Positions 16,332 to 26,996 of a stretch of DNA of 49,534 bases are shown here, piece after piece (the first letter of the stretch is position 1; every line of letters begins with the position of its first letter). The stretch spans positions 1 to 49,534 of the forward strand of contig NVUL01000050.1 of the NCBI GenBank assembly GCA_002401885.1. The letters are read 5' to 3'. The DNA comes from SAR86 cluster bacterium (GTDB lineage: Bacteria; Pseudomonadota; Gammaproteobacteria; Pseudomonadales; Pseudohongiellaceae). A program made the position numbers and the translations under genes. The notes beneath the pieces were generated by a model. That model searched no databases, was not told the origin of the DNA, and worked only from the letters and a program-made list of their open reading frames with translations.

Positions 16332-17285
16332 ATGAATTCGTCCTCCTTCAAGCCCAATGTGATCTGTCTGATGGGCCCGACCGCATCAGGTAAGACCTCC
16401 CTCGCCGTGGACTTGGTGCAACAGCATCCGTTTCAGATCGTCAGCGTGGATTCAGCGCAGATCTATCAGCAGATGGATATCGGCACAGGCAAGCCGGAGA
16501 AGGGCGTATTGGCAATCGCGCCCCATCGATTGATCGACTTCATCGATCCAGCCGTCGCGTATTCAGCCGCACAATTCAGATCTGACGCTTTTAGGGAGAT
16601 TGACGAGATACTAGACGTTGGCGACATACCCTTACTCGTTGGCGGCACGATGTTGTATTTTCGCGTCTTGAGAGACGGTATCGCCGACATGCCTCACGCC
16701 AACCCAGAGGTCCGCAGCGAGATCGAGAAGCTGGCTGAGGAACAAGGCTGGGAGGCAGTACACCAGCAGCTTGCGGCGGTCGATCCGGATTCAGCCACTA
16801 GGATACATCCGAATGATCCGCAAAGGATTCAACGCGCTTTGGAGGTATACAGGGTCTCAGGCAAGACAATGACGAGTCTTCATGCCGAGATGCAGGCGAA
16901 CATCGATGCCATGCTTCCTTATAATTTACATTTCTTCGCGATCCAACCAGAAGATCGCGGCATCTTACACGATCAGATAGAGACACGTTTCCGGCAGATG
17001 CTTAATGAGGGCTTGGTGGACGAGGTGCAGGCTTTACGCTCTCGAGGTGATCTCAATCACCAGCTTCCCTCAATAAAATCAGTAGGATACAGGCAGGTCT
17101 GGCAGTATCTGGACGGTGAAATTGACTATGATGACATGGTGGAAAAGAGTATTATTGCCACCAGACAACTCGCCAAGCGGCAGCTGACTTGGCTGCGCAG
17201 TTGGCCAAGCCTGCAAAGTTTGAGTAATTCTTCTACTCAATCCGTACAACATGTCTTGAAATACATGGATATCATCTCTATATAG
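16332..17285 (+). CDS. miaA: tRNA dimethylallyltransferase MiaA
   Basis: A 317-residue enzyme that transfers the dimethylallyl group to A37 of tRNAs reading codons that begin with U. The P-loop GPTASGKTSLAVDL is near the N-terminus, followed by VDSAQIYQQMDIGTGKP, DFIDPAVAYSAAQF, and VGGTMLYFRVLRDG. The length is normal. It lies between mutL and hfq. No ribosome site is visible; a -10 box at 16318-16323 suggests a leaderless transcript. Confidence 0.96.
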   Translation: MNSSSFKPNVICLMGPTASGKTSLAVDLVQQHPFQIVSVDSAQIYQQMDIGTGKPEKGVLAIAPHRLIDFIDPAVAYSAAQFRSDAFREIDEILDVGDIPLLVGGTMLYFRVLRDGIADMPHANPEVRSEIEKLAEEQGWEAVHQQLAAVDPDSATRIHPNDPQRIQRALEVYRVSGKTMTSLHAEMQANIDAMLPYNLHFFAIQPEDRGILHDQIETRFRQMLNEGLVDEVQALRSRGDLNHQLPSIKSVGYRQVWQYLDGEIDYDDMVEKSIIATRQLAKRQLTWLRSWPSLQSLSNSSTQSVQHVLKYMDIISI

Positions 17286-17434
17286 GTAGTGTGCAACATA
17301 GGTAGTGAGCAACGTATAGAGATCGTTAATTATTTATAGGAAGTCCGCAGATCTTAGAGCTGTTTAGCCAGTTCTCGATATCGAGACGGTGGAGATTCGG
17401 CTTTGTAGATTGTCGATTGTAAGGAGACTAAAGA

Positions 17435-17707
17435 ATGTCTAAAGGGCATACATTACAAGATCCATTTTTAAACGTGCTTCGTAAGGAGCGCATCCCCGTG
17501 TCCATCTACCTGGTTAGCGGAATTAAGTTGCAAGGTCAGATCGAGTCTTTTGACCAATTTGTGATTCTGTTGAAGAACGCTGTAAGCCAGATGGTCTACA
17601 AGCATGCGATCTCAACAGTCGTACCTGCGCGCATGGTAAAAGTGCCAATGCAGAATCCAGGCGAAGCAGCCGAAGATGACGCTGGCGAACCGGGTAACGC
17701 GGTTTAA
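17435..17707 (+). CDS. hfq: RNA chaperone Hfq
   Basis: A 90-residue Sm-like protein that forms hexameric rings and pairs small RNAs with mRNAs. The Sm1 motif ([20 protein letters not shown]) and the Sm2 motif YKHAIS are intact. The C-terminal tail is acidic ([10 protein letters not shown]). AAGGAG lies before the ATG at 17435. It follows miaA by 150 bases, a gap long enough for its own promoter, and precedes hflX by 22 bases. Confidence 0.98.
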   Translation: MSKGHTLQDPFLNVLRKERIPVSIYLVSGIKLQGQIESFDQFVILLKNAVSQMVYKHAISTVVPARMVKVPMQNPGEAAEDDAGEPGNAV

Positions 17708-17729
17708 AATTTCTCAGTGAGGTAATTGA

Positions 17730-19067
17730 TTGTTTTTTGACAGGCCCGATTCCGGCGAAGTCTCTATCCTAGTTCACCTCATTATAGATTCAGAGAGAGA
17801 ACGGGAAGACCCAGCCGAATTTGAAGAATTAGCAATCTCCGCTGGCGCACAGCCGGTGGACTTCATCACAGGCTCCCGAAAGACACCTTCACCAAACCTT
17901 TTTATAGGATCCGGCAAACTTGAAGAGATTCAAGCCGCCGTGCACGCCCACAAAGCAGGGCTCGTTCTGTTCAATCACGCGCTCTCTCCCAGTCAGGAAC
18001 GCAACCTGGAGGCAGAACTCAAGTGTCGCGTACTCGATCGTACCGGGTTGATTCTGGATATCTTCGCGCAACGTGCGCGCAGCCATGAAGGTAAGTTGCA
18101 GGTAGAGTTGGCGCAGTTGCAACACCTAAGCACACGCTTGAAACGCGGATGGACTCACCTGGATAGACAGAAGGGTGGTATCGGTATGCGTGGTGCGGGT
18201 GAGAAGCAGTTGGAACTCGACCAACGCATGATTGGGCAACGTATCAAGGCGATCAACAAAGGCCTAGAGAAGGTGCGTGGACAGCGCGACCAAGGGCGTC
18301 GCTCTAGACGTCGTGCGGAGGTGGCAACGCTATCCCTGGTTGGCTACACCAACGCGGGTAAGTCCTCACTATTTAATAAGATGACCCATGCGCAGGCTTA
18401 CGCGGCGGACCAATTATTTGCCACGTTGGATTCGACACTACGCCGCATCACCCTAAAGAATTACGGCCCGGTGATCGTCGCCGACACGGTGGGTTTCATC
18501 AGCCACCTGCCACACCAACTGGTCGAGGCGTTTCGTGCTACTTTAGAGGAGACGGCGCAGGCGGACTTGCTTATCCATGTCGTGGATGCAGCGAATGAGT
18601 TTCATCCGGATCACATTATTGAGGTCGATAAGGTTTTAGCAGAAATCGGTGCGAAGTCCGTGCCACAGCTGCTGGTGTTCAACAAGATCGATCTGCTTTC
18701 AGGCGTCGAGCCACATATTCAGCGCGATGAGAAAGGCAAGACTATAAAGGTCTGGGTGTCTGCAAAGACTGGCGCCGGTATGGAACTATTGCAGGGAGCG
18801 ATGAGCGAGCTGCTTGCCGGTAATATGGCTGTTGAGACCCTGAGGGTCTCACCGAGTGAGACGAAGCTTCGCAGTCAGCTCTACGATAGCGGGTTCGTCG
18901 AGGAAGAACATATAGACGAGGAAGGTTTCTATGAGTTGCAGGTCAAACTGCCGCGAAAAGACCTCGATCGACTTCTTAAACAAAGCGGTACAGAAGTTAT
19001 AAGTCACACTATTGCAGTGCAGGAGCAGATTAATTTGGTAGTCGAGGATAAGGCAACAGTCGCCTGA
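17730..19067 (+). CDS. hflX: GTPase HflX (ribosome-splitting factor)
   Basis: A 445-residue GTPase that binds the 50S subunit and rescues stalled ribosomes. The N-terminal HflX domain begins FFDRPDSGEVSILVHL and contains ITGSRKTPSPNLFIGSGK. The glycine-rich GIGMRGAGEKQLE precedes the G domain, which has GYTNAGKSS (G1), DTVGF (G3) and NKID (G4). The start is TTG at 17730, seven bases after GAGG; the following residues align with the E. coli start. It lies 22 bases after hfq, as in the enteric hfq-hflX-hflK-hflC operon. Confidence 0.95.
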   Translation: MFFDRPDSGEVSILVHLIIDSEREREDPAEFEELAISAGAQPVDFITGSRKTPSPNLFIGSGKLEEIQAAVHAHKAGLVLFNHALSPSQERNLEAELKCRVLDRTGLILDIFAQRARSHEGKLQVELAQLQHLSTRLKRGWTHLDRQKGGIGMRGAGEKQLELDQRMIGQRIKAINKGLEKVRGQRDQGRRSRRRAEVATLSLVGYTNAGKSSLFNKMTHAQAYAADQLFATLDSTLRRITLKNYGPVIVADTVGFISHLPHQLVEAFRATLEETAQADLLIHVVDAANEFHPDHIIEVDKVLAEIGAKSVPQLLVFNKIDLLSGVEPHIQRDEKGKTIKVWVSAKTGAGMELLQGAMSELLAGNMAVETLRVSPSETKLRSQLYDSGFVEEEHIDEEGFYELQVKLPRKDLDRLLKQSGTEVISHTIAVQEQINLVVEDKATVA

Positions 19068-19167
19068 TCGCATCGGATCGCCGTTTGAAAGTGCAAATTG
19101 CTGTGTAAATGAACAATTATTAGCTAAAATCGACCTATCACGTCTTTAGAAAGCTATGGAGAAGCCA

Positions 19168-20376
19168 ATGGCTTGGAATGAACCTGGAAATAACGAAAAT
19201 GGAAACGGCAAAGACCCTTGGGGTGGCGGTCGTAAGGGCGGCGACCAGGGGCCTCCTGATATCGATGAGGTTGTGCGCAACCTGACCAAAAAATTCAATA
19301 GCCTGTTCGGCGGAGGTAGCGGTGGCTCTAGCTCCACTGGATCCTCCTCTTCAGGCAATGGCGGCCTATCTGCTGGTTTAGTTGCTGGTCTAGTCGCCGT
19401 GGTGGCTGTCATTTGGGCATTCATGGGCTTCTATATCGTGGACGAAGCGGAGCGTGGTGTTGTCTTGCGCTTCGGTAGGGTGCTTGATTTGACTGTGCAG
19501 CCAGGCCTGCATTGGAATCCGCCGATCGTCGACGAAGTTAGCTTGGTTAACGTTTCCGAGTTGAACGCGAAGACCTATGAAAATCGCGCGATGCTGACTA
19601 CCGATGAAAACATCATCGATATCGCAGTCACCGTGCAGTATCTAATTCAGGATCCAGTGAAGTATGTGATCGCGGTGCAGGACCCTGAGCTTAGTCTGGA
19701 CAACGCGTCCGAATCTGCCATCCGCCACGTAGTCGGCGGCAACTTCATGGATCAGATTCTGACCACAGGTCGCGATCGCATCGCCGACGATGTGCATGAG
19801 CGCCTGCAGGGTTACATGGACGTCTACAATACCGGCATCTTTGTAAGTCAGGTGAACGTGGTGGATGCGCAGCCACCTGATGCTGTTCGTCCGGCCTTCG
19901 ATGACGTGATCCGCGCCAGAGAAGACGAGCAACGCGTGCAGAATCAGGCCCAGCAATATTCGAATCAGATTATTCCTGAGGCTCGCGGTGAAGCACAGCG
20001 ACGCATCGAAGCTGCAAACGCTTACAGCGCAGAAGTCGTGGCTGAAGCAACTGGTGATGCCTCTCGCTTCAACCAGCTGCTCACGGAATACTTAAAGTCT
20101 CCTGAGGTGACTAGACAGCGACTCTACATCGACTCGATCGAAGATGTGATGACAGCCAGTAGCAAGATCATGGTTGATGTCGAAGGCGGCAACAATATGT
20201 TGTTCCTGCCATTGGACAAGCTCATGGAGCAGAGCAATTCAAGCATCAATTCGAATAGCAGCACGACCGACCTCAGAAATTTGGCGAATCAGTTGGCGCC
20301 ATTTTTGCCGGCACCCACTAGCGTGAACAGCATAGATCGTTCGCGACTACCTACTACTGGTCGAGGAAATCGATAA
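19168..20376 (+). CDS. hflK: HflK, membrane regulator of FtsH
   Basis: A 402-residue SPFH/band-7 protein that with HflC forms a periplasmic-facing complex around FtsH. A Gly/Asn/Ser-rich N-terminus (MAWNEPGNN...DPWGGGRKGG) is followed by one membrane segment (about residues 75-97) and the band-7 domain (DEAERGVVLRFGRVLD onward). I chose ATG 19168, where the family begins MAWN; GGAGAA lies just upstream. An ATG at 19156 would add four residues and overlap that ribosome site. Its stop overlaps the hflC start by one base (TAATG). Confidence 0.95.
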   Translation: MAWNEPGNNENGNGKDPWGGGRKGGDQGPPDIDEVVRNLTKKFNSLFGGGSGGSSSTGSSSSGNGGLSAGLVAGLVAVVAVIWAFMGFYIVDEAERGVVLRFGRVLDLTVQPGLHWNPPIVDEVSLVNVSELNAKTYENRAMLTTDENIIDIAVTVQYLIQDPVKYVIAVQDPELSLDNASESAIRHVVGGNFMDQILTTGRDRIADDVHERLQGYMDVYNTGIFVSQVNVVDAQPPDAVRPAFDDVIRAREDEQRVQNQAQQYSNQIIPEARGEAQRRIEAANAYSAEVVAEATGDASRFNQLLTEYLKSPEVTRQRLYIDSIEDVMTASSKIMVDVEGGNNMLFLPLDKLMEQSNSSINSNSSTTDLRNLANQLAPFLPAPTSVNSIDRSRLPTTGRGNR

Positions 20377-21242
20377 TGAAAAATTTTATAGTGGTTGGTT
20401 TTATTTTCCTAGTCATCCTAGTCGTTAGCAATTCTCTTTTCGTGGTAAAGGAAACCGAGCGGGCTGTGATGTTGCAGTTTGGTTCATTGGTGCAAGAATC
20501 CATTGATCCAGGACTGCATGTGAAAATTCCTTGGGTTAATAATGTGCGTAAATTCGACGGGCGGATCATGACCGAAGATGCGCCTCGACGTCGCTTCCTG
20601 ACGCTGGAGCAGAAGGCATTGGAAGTCGATTCCTATGCGAAGTGGCGCATCGTCGATGTGGGCCAGTTCTACATATCCACACGTGGTAACACGACAACAG
20701 CCGGCAGCTTGCTCGCCGAACGTATTAACGATGGCCTTCGCGATCAAATCGGTAACCGTACCCTTGCGGAAGTTGTTGCTGGGGAGAGAGATCAGTTGAT
20801 GCTCGCTCTAACAGCAAGTCTAAACGAGACTACAGCCGCGGATTTGGGTATAGAAATTATTGATGTGCGAGTAAAGCGTATCGATCTGCCTGAAGATGTA
20901 CGCTCTTCTGTTTACGAGCGTATGATCACCGAGCGAAACAGAGAGGCGCAGGAGCTGCGTTCTTTCGGTGAAGAGCTCGCGATCGGTATTCGTGCAGACG
21001 CAGATCGTCAGGCGACAATCTTTCGCGCCGAGGCTTACAGAGATGCTGAGCAATTGCGCGGTGAAGGTGACGCGACTGCAACGGCAATCTATGCCGAGGC
21101 CTACAACAAAGATCCTGAATTCTATGCGTTTACCCGCAGCCTGAATTCATATAGAGAGACGTTCAGTTCGAAAGGTGACGTACTCTTGCTTGATCCGAAC
21201 AGCGACTATTTTAAGTACCTGAAGAACGGGATCTCGCGGTAA
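20376..21242 (+). CDS. hflC: HflC, membrane regulator of FtsH
   Basis: A 288-residue SPFH protein, partner of HflK. One N-terminal membrane segment (about residues 3-22) precedes a band-7 domain starting VVKETERAVMLQFG; the helical region (RNREAQELRSFGEELA) follows. It is translationally coupled to hflK through a one-base overlap, with GAGGAAA upstream. A hairpin follows directly at the stop codon. Confidence 0.96.
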   Translation: MKNFIVVGFIFLVILVVSNSLFVVKETERAVMLQFGSLVQESIDPGLHVKIPWVNNVRKFDGRIMTEDAPRRRFLTLEQKALEVDSYAKWRIVDVGQFYISTRGNTTTAGSLLAERINDGLRDQIGNRTLAEVVAGERDQLMLALTASLNETTAADLGIEIIDVRVKRIDLPEDVRSSVYERMITERNREAQELRSFGEELAIGIRADADRQATIFRAEAYRDAEQLRGEGDATATAIYAEAYNKDPEFYAFTRSLNSYRETFSSKGDVLLLDPNSDYFKYLKNGISR

Positions 21243-21266
21243 ACTCTACTCAATCAGTAGAGTTTT
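21241..21266 (+). terminator. Hairpin overlapping the hflC stop codon
   Basis: AAACTCTACT pairs with AGTAGAGTTT around the five-base loop CAATC, ending in four T. The stem begins inside the hflC stop codon. The T-tract is short, so it may be a partial terminator. Confidence 0.6.
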
Positions 21267-21289
21267 GAAAATCAGATAAGTTAACAACC

Positions 21290-21331
21290 GTAAACCTGAG
21301 TCGTGTTCAGCGATTCAGGTTTACTTTGTTT
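21290..21331 (+). terminator. Second intrinsic terminator after hflC
   Basis: GTAAACCTGA (21290-21299) pairs perfectly with TCAGGTTTAC (21315-21324), followed by a T-rich run. Together with the hairpin at 21241 it would separate the hfq-hflXKC transcript from hisZ-purA. Confidence 0.65.
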
Positions 21332-21381
21332 GTTGTGTGAATAGCTGCGGGCTTAGGGCATTAGCAAGAAGAGGCGAGACT

Positions 21382-21567
21382 ATGTGGCATGAGCTGGCCA
21401 TTGCATTCTGTCTGATGCTGGTAATAGAGGGGATAATTCCCTTCGTCAGTCCCGGTAGGTGGCGAAAGATGTTGCTAGTGTTGGATCAGATAGACGACAA
21501 CACTATGCGCATAATTGGTTTAGGCAGCATGCTGACCGGTACGATTTTGTTGCTGATGATTAATTAG
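21382..21567 (+). CDS. DUF2065 family small membrane protein (YjeT-like)
   Basis: A 61-residue protein with two hydrophobic segments flanking PFVSPGRWRKMLL, the signature of DUF2065 (E. coli YjeT). The function is unknown. The family sits between hflC and hisZ/purA in many Gammaproteobacteria, as here. I chose ATG 21382 preceded by AAGAGGCGAG; a longer frame from 21337 has no family support. Confidence 0.85.
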   Translation: MWHELAIAFCLMLVIEGIIPFVSPGRWRKMLLVLDQIDDNTMRIIGLGSMLTGTILLLMIN

Positions 21568-21635
21568 ATTGCTGTGATTCTAAGAATGGCTTTAAGAATA
21601 AATTTTTCAGTTTGATGAGTGAAAGCTAAATAGAT

Positions 21636-22829
21636 ATGACTTCTGCAAAGCGCTGGTTACTTCCTGATGGTGTCGAGGAAATTCTCCCTTTAGAGGCGAG
21701 CAAGTTAGAATACTTGCGTCGTCAGCTTCTGGATCTCTATGAATCCTGGGGCTATCAACTAGTGATTACCCCTCTCATCGAGTATCTCGACTCGCTGCTA
21801 GTCGGCTCCTCCCAAGATTTGGATCTGCACACGTTCAAGATTACCGACCAACTTAGTGGTCGCATGATGGGCATCCGCGCAGACATTACCCCGCAGGCTG
21901 CGCGAATCGATGCACACTGTATGAACAGAGAGGGCCCGGTGCGCCTGTGTTACGCAGACAACGTCTTGCACACGAAGCCACGGGGTCTGCTTGCCTCGCG
22001 AGTACCTATTCGCGTCGGCGCCGAGATGTACGGTCACGGCGGTGTGGACTGTGACATAGAACTAATTTGTCTCATGTATGCCACCTTAAATGCGGCGGCA
22101 ATTGAAAACATATCGGTCGTATTAGGGCATGTTGGTATCTTTCGTGCACTCGTCAAAGAAGCCGCAATAGATGCAGGCACCGAATCGACTCTATTCGACG
22201 CTGTGCAGAGAAAAGCATATGACGAGATCGATGTCGTCTTGGATGCCGCAGTGAAAGACGCGACGTTGCATTCGATGCTGAGGCAGCTAACGCGACTGAG
22301 TGGTGACGAGGCAACGCTGCAAGAGGCAGTAACAGTTTTCGAAGATGCACCCGACTCGGTTAAGAAAGAGCTGCTGGAATTAGTATTGATAGTCGAGGGA
22401 GTTAAGCAGCGCCACCCTGAGATGACTCTTTGCTTCGACCTATGCGAATTGCGAGGCTATGAATACCATACGGGCATTGTGTTCGCAGCCTATACGCCTG
22501 ACTACGGCAGAGCCGTAGCCAAAGGCGGCCGCTACGACCACATCGGCGAAGTTTTTGGTCGCTCGCGGCCGGCGTCAGGTTTTGACAGTGATCTAAAGAC
22601 AATCGCTAGACTGAGCAGTAAAACGTTTACTCAGAAGACAGCGATCATCGCTCCAATTGGCATCGACGCTGACTTACTGAGCGCTATAGCTGAACTGCGC
22701 ACCAATGGCGAGATTGTAATTACCAATCTGCTTGAGAGCGAGCTTGCTGAGCAGGAATTGGAAGATCTAAATTGCGATCGACAGCTGCAGCTGCGTGATG
22801 GCAAATGGATAGTTGAAAACATAGCGTAG
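21636..22829 (+). CDS. hisZ: ATP phosphoribosyltransferase regulatory subunit HisZ
   Basis: A 397-residue paralogue of histidyl-tRNA synthetase that partners the short form of HisG in the first step of histidine synthesis. It begins WLLPDGVEEILPLEASKLE and has the class II core GIRADITPQAARIDA and LCYADNVLHTKP, but no anticodon-binding domain. A short HisG is expected elsewhere in the genome. It is followed by purA after 22 bases, as in Pseudomonas-like genomes. Confidence 0.93.
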   Translation: MTSAKRWLLPDGVEEILPLEASKLEYLRRQLLDLYESWGYQLVITPLIEYLDSLLVGSSQDLDLHTFKITDQLSGRMMGIRADITPQAARIDAHCMNREGPVRLCYADNVLHTKPRGLLASRVPIRVGAEMYGHGGVDCDIELICLMYATLNAAAIENISVVLGHVGIFRALVKEAAIDAGTESTLFDAVQRKAYDEIDVVLDAAVKDATLHSMLRQLTRLSGDEATLQEAVTVFEDAPDSVKKELLELVLIVEGVKQRHPEMTLCFDLCELRGYEYHTGIVFAAYTPDYGRAVAKGGRYDHIGEVFGRSRPASGFDSDLKTIARLSSKTFTQKTAIIAPIGIDADLLSAIAELRTNGEIVITNLLESELAEQELEDLNCDRQLQLRDGKWIVENIA

Positions 22830-22845
22830 TTAAGATATTGAGTAG

Positions 22846-24147
<1,302 letters not shown>

Positions 24148-24173
24148 TAGATAGTTAAGCTCTCGGCGTAACT

Positions 24174-25091
24174 TCAATCTAGTGGCCACAGGCAAGCGGC
24201 ACCGATAGCGCCGCTGGCATCGCCGAACATCGGTGCCGAGAGCATGGTCAGCATATTATCTGTGAATACATGCTCCTCCATGAGGCTTGGAACCTGCGCA
24301 TACAGCTGCGAAATATTCGACAGACCACCTCCTAACACAATCATATCTGGGTCTATAAGATTCACGACCGTTGAAAGACAGCGTGCCAATTGCTTGCAGT
24401 AGGTCTGAATACTCTCGCTGGCCTCAACGTTTCCTACAGTAGCCAAACGCGCTATTTCCATGGCCTCCAGCTCGATTCCGGATCTTTCGAGGTGGCTCTG
24501 TTTCAAGCCTCGCCCGGAAAGGACGGTCTCGATGCAGTTCTTCCTGCCACAGTAGCATTGTCGGTCCTGGGCGATTAGTTCGCGCACGGAACTAGGGATG
24601 CAGTTGTGCCCCCATTCACCTGCGATTCGGTTCGGGCCTGTGTGCAGTTGCTTGTCTATGACGACGCCGCCGCCGGTTCCTGTGCCGAGAATTACTCCAA
24701 ATACCGTTCTGGAGGACATCGCTGCACCGTAGCAGGCTTCTGAAAGGACAAAGCAATTCGCATCGTTCTCGATACGAGTCGTATAGCCCAGACGTTTCTC
24801 AATATCGACCTTCAAGGGCTCGCCGTTAAGGCAGATCGAATTGCAGTTCTTCATCAGTTCGAGACCGCGTTCATTCGAAGGAGATAAGGCGCCAGGAGTC
24901 CCAATTCCGACAGAACACTTCTTTGATGGAGACAACTGCTGCAGTTGGTTGATTACTTCGCATAACTCATCAACAGTCTCAAGGTACTTTTGCGCAGGCG
25001 TATTTACACGAATCTTCTCGGCCACCCTACCGTCAGGTGAGAGTAATATACCCTCGATCTTGGTACCGCCTAAGTCGACTCCAATTCTCAT
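24174..25091 (-). CDS. ROK-family sugar kinase (fructokinase/Mak-like)
   Basis: A 305-residue sugar kinase. The N-terminal phosphate-binding motif GVDLGGTKIEG, the substrate-site ENDANCF, and GVILGTGTGGGVV are present, followed by the ROK signature with a zinc site, CYCGRKNCIE. GEWGHN gives the usual sugar-contacting residues. The closest type by eye is the E. coli Mak fructokinase; glucose or N-acetylglucosamine are possible alternatives. The ATG at 25091 has GAGGCAG upstream; a TTG 12 bases earlier is less likely. It stands alone on the minus strand. Confidence 0.85.
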   Translation of the reverse strand: MRIGVDLGGTKIEGILLSPDGRVAEKIRVNTPAQKYLETVDELCEVINQLQQLSPSKKCSVGIGTPGALSPSNERGLELMKNCNSICLNGEPLKVDIEKRLGYTTRIENDANCFVLSEACYGAAMSSRTVFGVILGTGTGGGVVIDKQLHTGPNRIAGEWGHNCIPSSVRELIAQDRQCYCGRKNCIETVLSGRGLKQSHLERSGIELEAMEIARLATVGNVEASESIQTYCKQLARCLSTVVNLIDPDMIVLGGGLSNISQLYAQVPSLMEEHVFTDNMLTMLSAPMFGDASGAIGAACLWPLD

Positions 25092-25280
25092 TTTCTGCCT
25101 CAATCGAATTCATTTTGCAGTTGTGTCACTGCCACTTTAGCACTTTTCAATTTCGCCTTGCATAGTACTACAAACCCTCTAAAATCGGCGGTCCGCTTGC
25201 ATTTTGTCTTGGCGTAAATCTCTAGGCGATTTGACTAAACACAGCAATATAAACTGACCAGAGCTAGATAGAAAAGTTCG

Positions 25281-26378
25281 ATGACCCGAGCCAGATACCA
25301 ACAAGTGTCGCTGCAAGACACGCCTTACTACCACTGTATCTCACGCTGCGTTCGTCGCGCCTACCTATGTGGTGACGACCCGCTCACTGGTAAGAATTTC
25401 GATCACCGCAAGCAATGGTTGGTGGCTCGAATTAAGACGCTAGCCGCACAGTTCTCGATCGACATCTGTGCCTACGCCATAATGAGTAATCACTATCACC
25501 TCGTCTTGTTCGTCAACGAACAGCAGGCTGGAGATTGGGATGATGCCGAGGTGGTCAAGCGCTGGACCGCGCTCTTTCCCCGCAATGCAGCTCTGGTTGC
25601 AACCTTGCAGAAAAACAAATCGAGCAAGGCGGCGCAGAAACGTCTGCAGCAACAGGTCAACCTGTGGCGCGAGCGCCTAATGGATATCAGTTGGTTTATG
25701 CGCTGCATAAACGAGACGGTGGCACGGCAGGCAAATCGGGAGGACGAATGCAGCGGCCGTTTCTGGGAAGGGCGTTTCAAGAGTCAGGCCCTTCTCGATG
25801 AGAAAGCACTTGTTACCTGCATGGCCTATGTAGATTTAAACCCCATTCGAGCGGGCATAACGGACTCGCTTGAGAACAGTGACTTCACTTCGATTCAAGA
25901 GCGGCTGATTCATCATGCCAAGAAAGTCAAAAACCGAAGCTACCGTCAGCATCGCCTGCTTACGCGGCGCACCACAAAGCACCTCGTGGGCCGCCAGTCT
26001 GGAGGCAAGCAGGCGAAGCTACGGCTAATGTCTGGAATGGAAGGAATTGCCGAGGAGGCGCTGCCGATCACACCGCAGAGCTATTTTGACTTGCTGGAGA
26101 CCACCTGTAAGGCGCTTCATCCGGAAGAGTATTCGGCGCACAGGATCACCGATACCTTGGATGAGAAGAACCGGTTGTTAAATGAGCTGGGAATAAGTGC
26201 AGAATCCTGGCTCAAGAGTGTCACAATGTTTCATCGTCACTATTCAGTGGCGGCGGGTTCCGAATCGGCGCTCGTTCATTTTCACGAAAGCCGGATCAAG
26301 TCGGGGGTGAGTTTAAAACATCCGCACAAATGGATTAGGGGAGTAAATTCCTCCCGATTGTTATACGGCAGTTCCTAG
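25281..26378 (+). CDS. REP-associated tyrosine transposase-like protein (RAYT, Y1 family)
   Basis: A 365-residue protein with the IS200-like Y1 transposase domain. The HUH motif is H71-Y72-H73 in MSNHYHLVLF, and the likely nucleophile is Y183 in MAYVDLNPIRAG; both are intact. RAYTs are single-copy domesticated relatives of IS200/IS605 transposases that move or maintain short palindromic REP sequences. The C-terminal part (about 200-365) is a less conserved extension. There are no IS ends of its own visible. Repeats of the kind found near RAYTs occur at 26581-26618, 36897-36928 and 39581-39610. Confidence 0.88.
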   Translation: MTRARYQQVSLQDTPYYHCISRCVRRAYLCGDDPLTGKNFDHRKQWLVARIKTLAAQFSIDICAYAIMSNHYHLVLFVNEQQAGDWDDAEVVKRWTALFPRNAALVATLQKNKSSKAAQKRLQQQVNLWRERLMDISWFMRCINETVARQANREDECSGRFWEGRFKSQALLDEKALVTCMAYVDLNPIRAGITDSLENSDFTSIQERLIHHAKKVKNRSYRQHRLLTRRTTKHLVGRQSGGKQAKLRLMSGMEGIAEEALPITPQSYFDLLETTCKALHPEEYSAHRITDTLDEKNRLLNELGISAESWLKSVTMFHRHYSVAAGSESALVHFHESRIKSGVSLKHPHKWIRGVNSSRLLYGSS

Positions 26379-26996
26379 CAATCAATCCTCCTCCGTAACT
26401 CTGTTCATGAAGACGTATTAGTTCATCTTCGATGCCTCCCATCGCGGAAAAGTACCATTTAGCCTCTCAAATTACCTTTCGATAATTCGATTCCCTAACA
26501 ATTCCGATACGCGGCTGCTCAAAATTCCAGCACTCTGACAATTCGTAGGATCGATTGCTCAATTTGTAGTGTTAGTAAATAAATTGGGTGTCCTTTTTTA
26601 TAAAATTGGGTGTCCTTTGTTAAGTTAAAATCAGATACTGCAATTTGGGTCTAAGTATAAGAAATCATTAAGTTTATTGGGCTGCGAATGCAGTGACACA
26701 GGGGGAGGGGGCCACATATACCACTTATTTTTGGGACTAGAAAAGTGCCGGTAAGCACTTGAAAGCACTATATATTGTTTGACTTCGGCCGACGTACACT
26801 ATATGTTGCGCACCATAGAAGTAGCTAAATTATTGGTTTTTTGAAGTAGGAAGCGTGTTTAGAGTTGGCAATTTGATCGTCTCAAGCGTGATTCTTCTCG
26901 GATAATTTAGTGAGTTTAGATAGGCAAGTAGTAAAACAAGAAAAAAACCGACACTCGGCCTACTTAGAAATCGCACATTAGCTGGAGTTATAGCGA
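26379..26996. other. Repeat-bearing non-coding stretch after the RAYT gene
   Basis: About 620 bases without a supported gene. It holds a tandem repeat at 26581-26618, and AAGCACT occurs twice near 26755-26765. The last 20 bases hold the ribosome site of the small ORF at 26997. Confidence 0.5.
26581..26618 (+). repeat. Two direct copies of AAATTGGGTGTCCTTT
   Basis: The 16-mer AAATTGGGTGTCCTTT is at 26581-26596 and again at 26603-26618, a period of 22 bases. AAATTGGG also occurs in the inverted repeat at 39581. It lies 200 bases downstream of the RAYT gene, so it may be one of its target repeats. Confidence 0.6.

Noticed and set aside
26581..26618. Possible CRISPR-like repeat
   Set aside because: Only two copies with a six-base gap, no spacer-length spacing and no cas genes.
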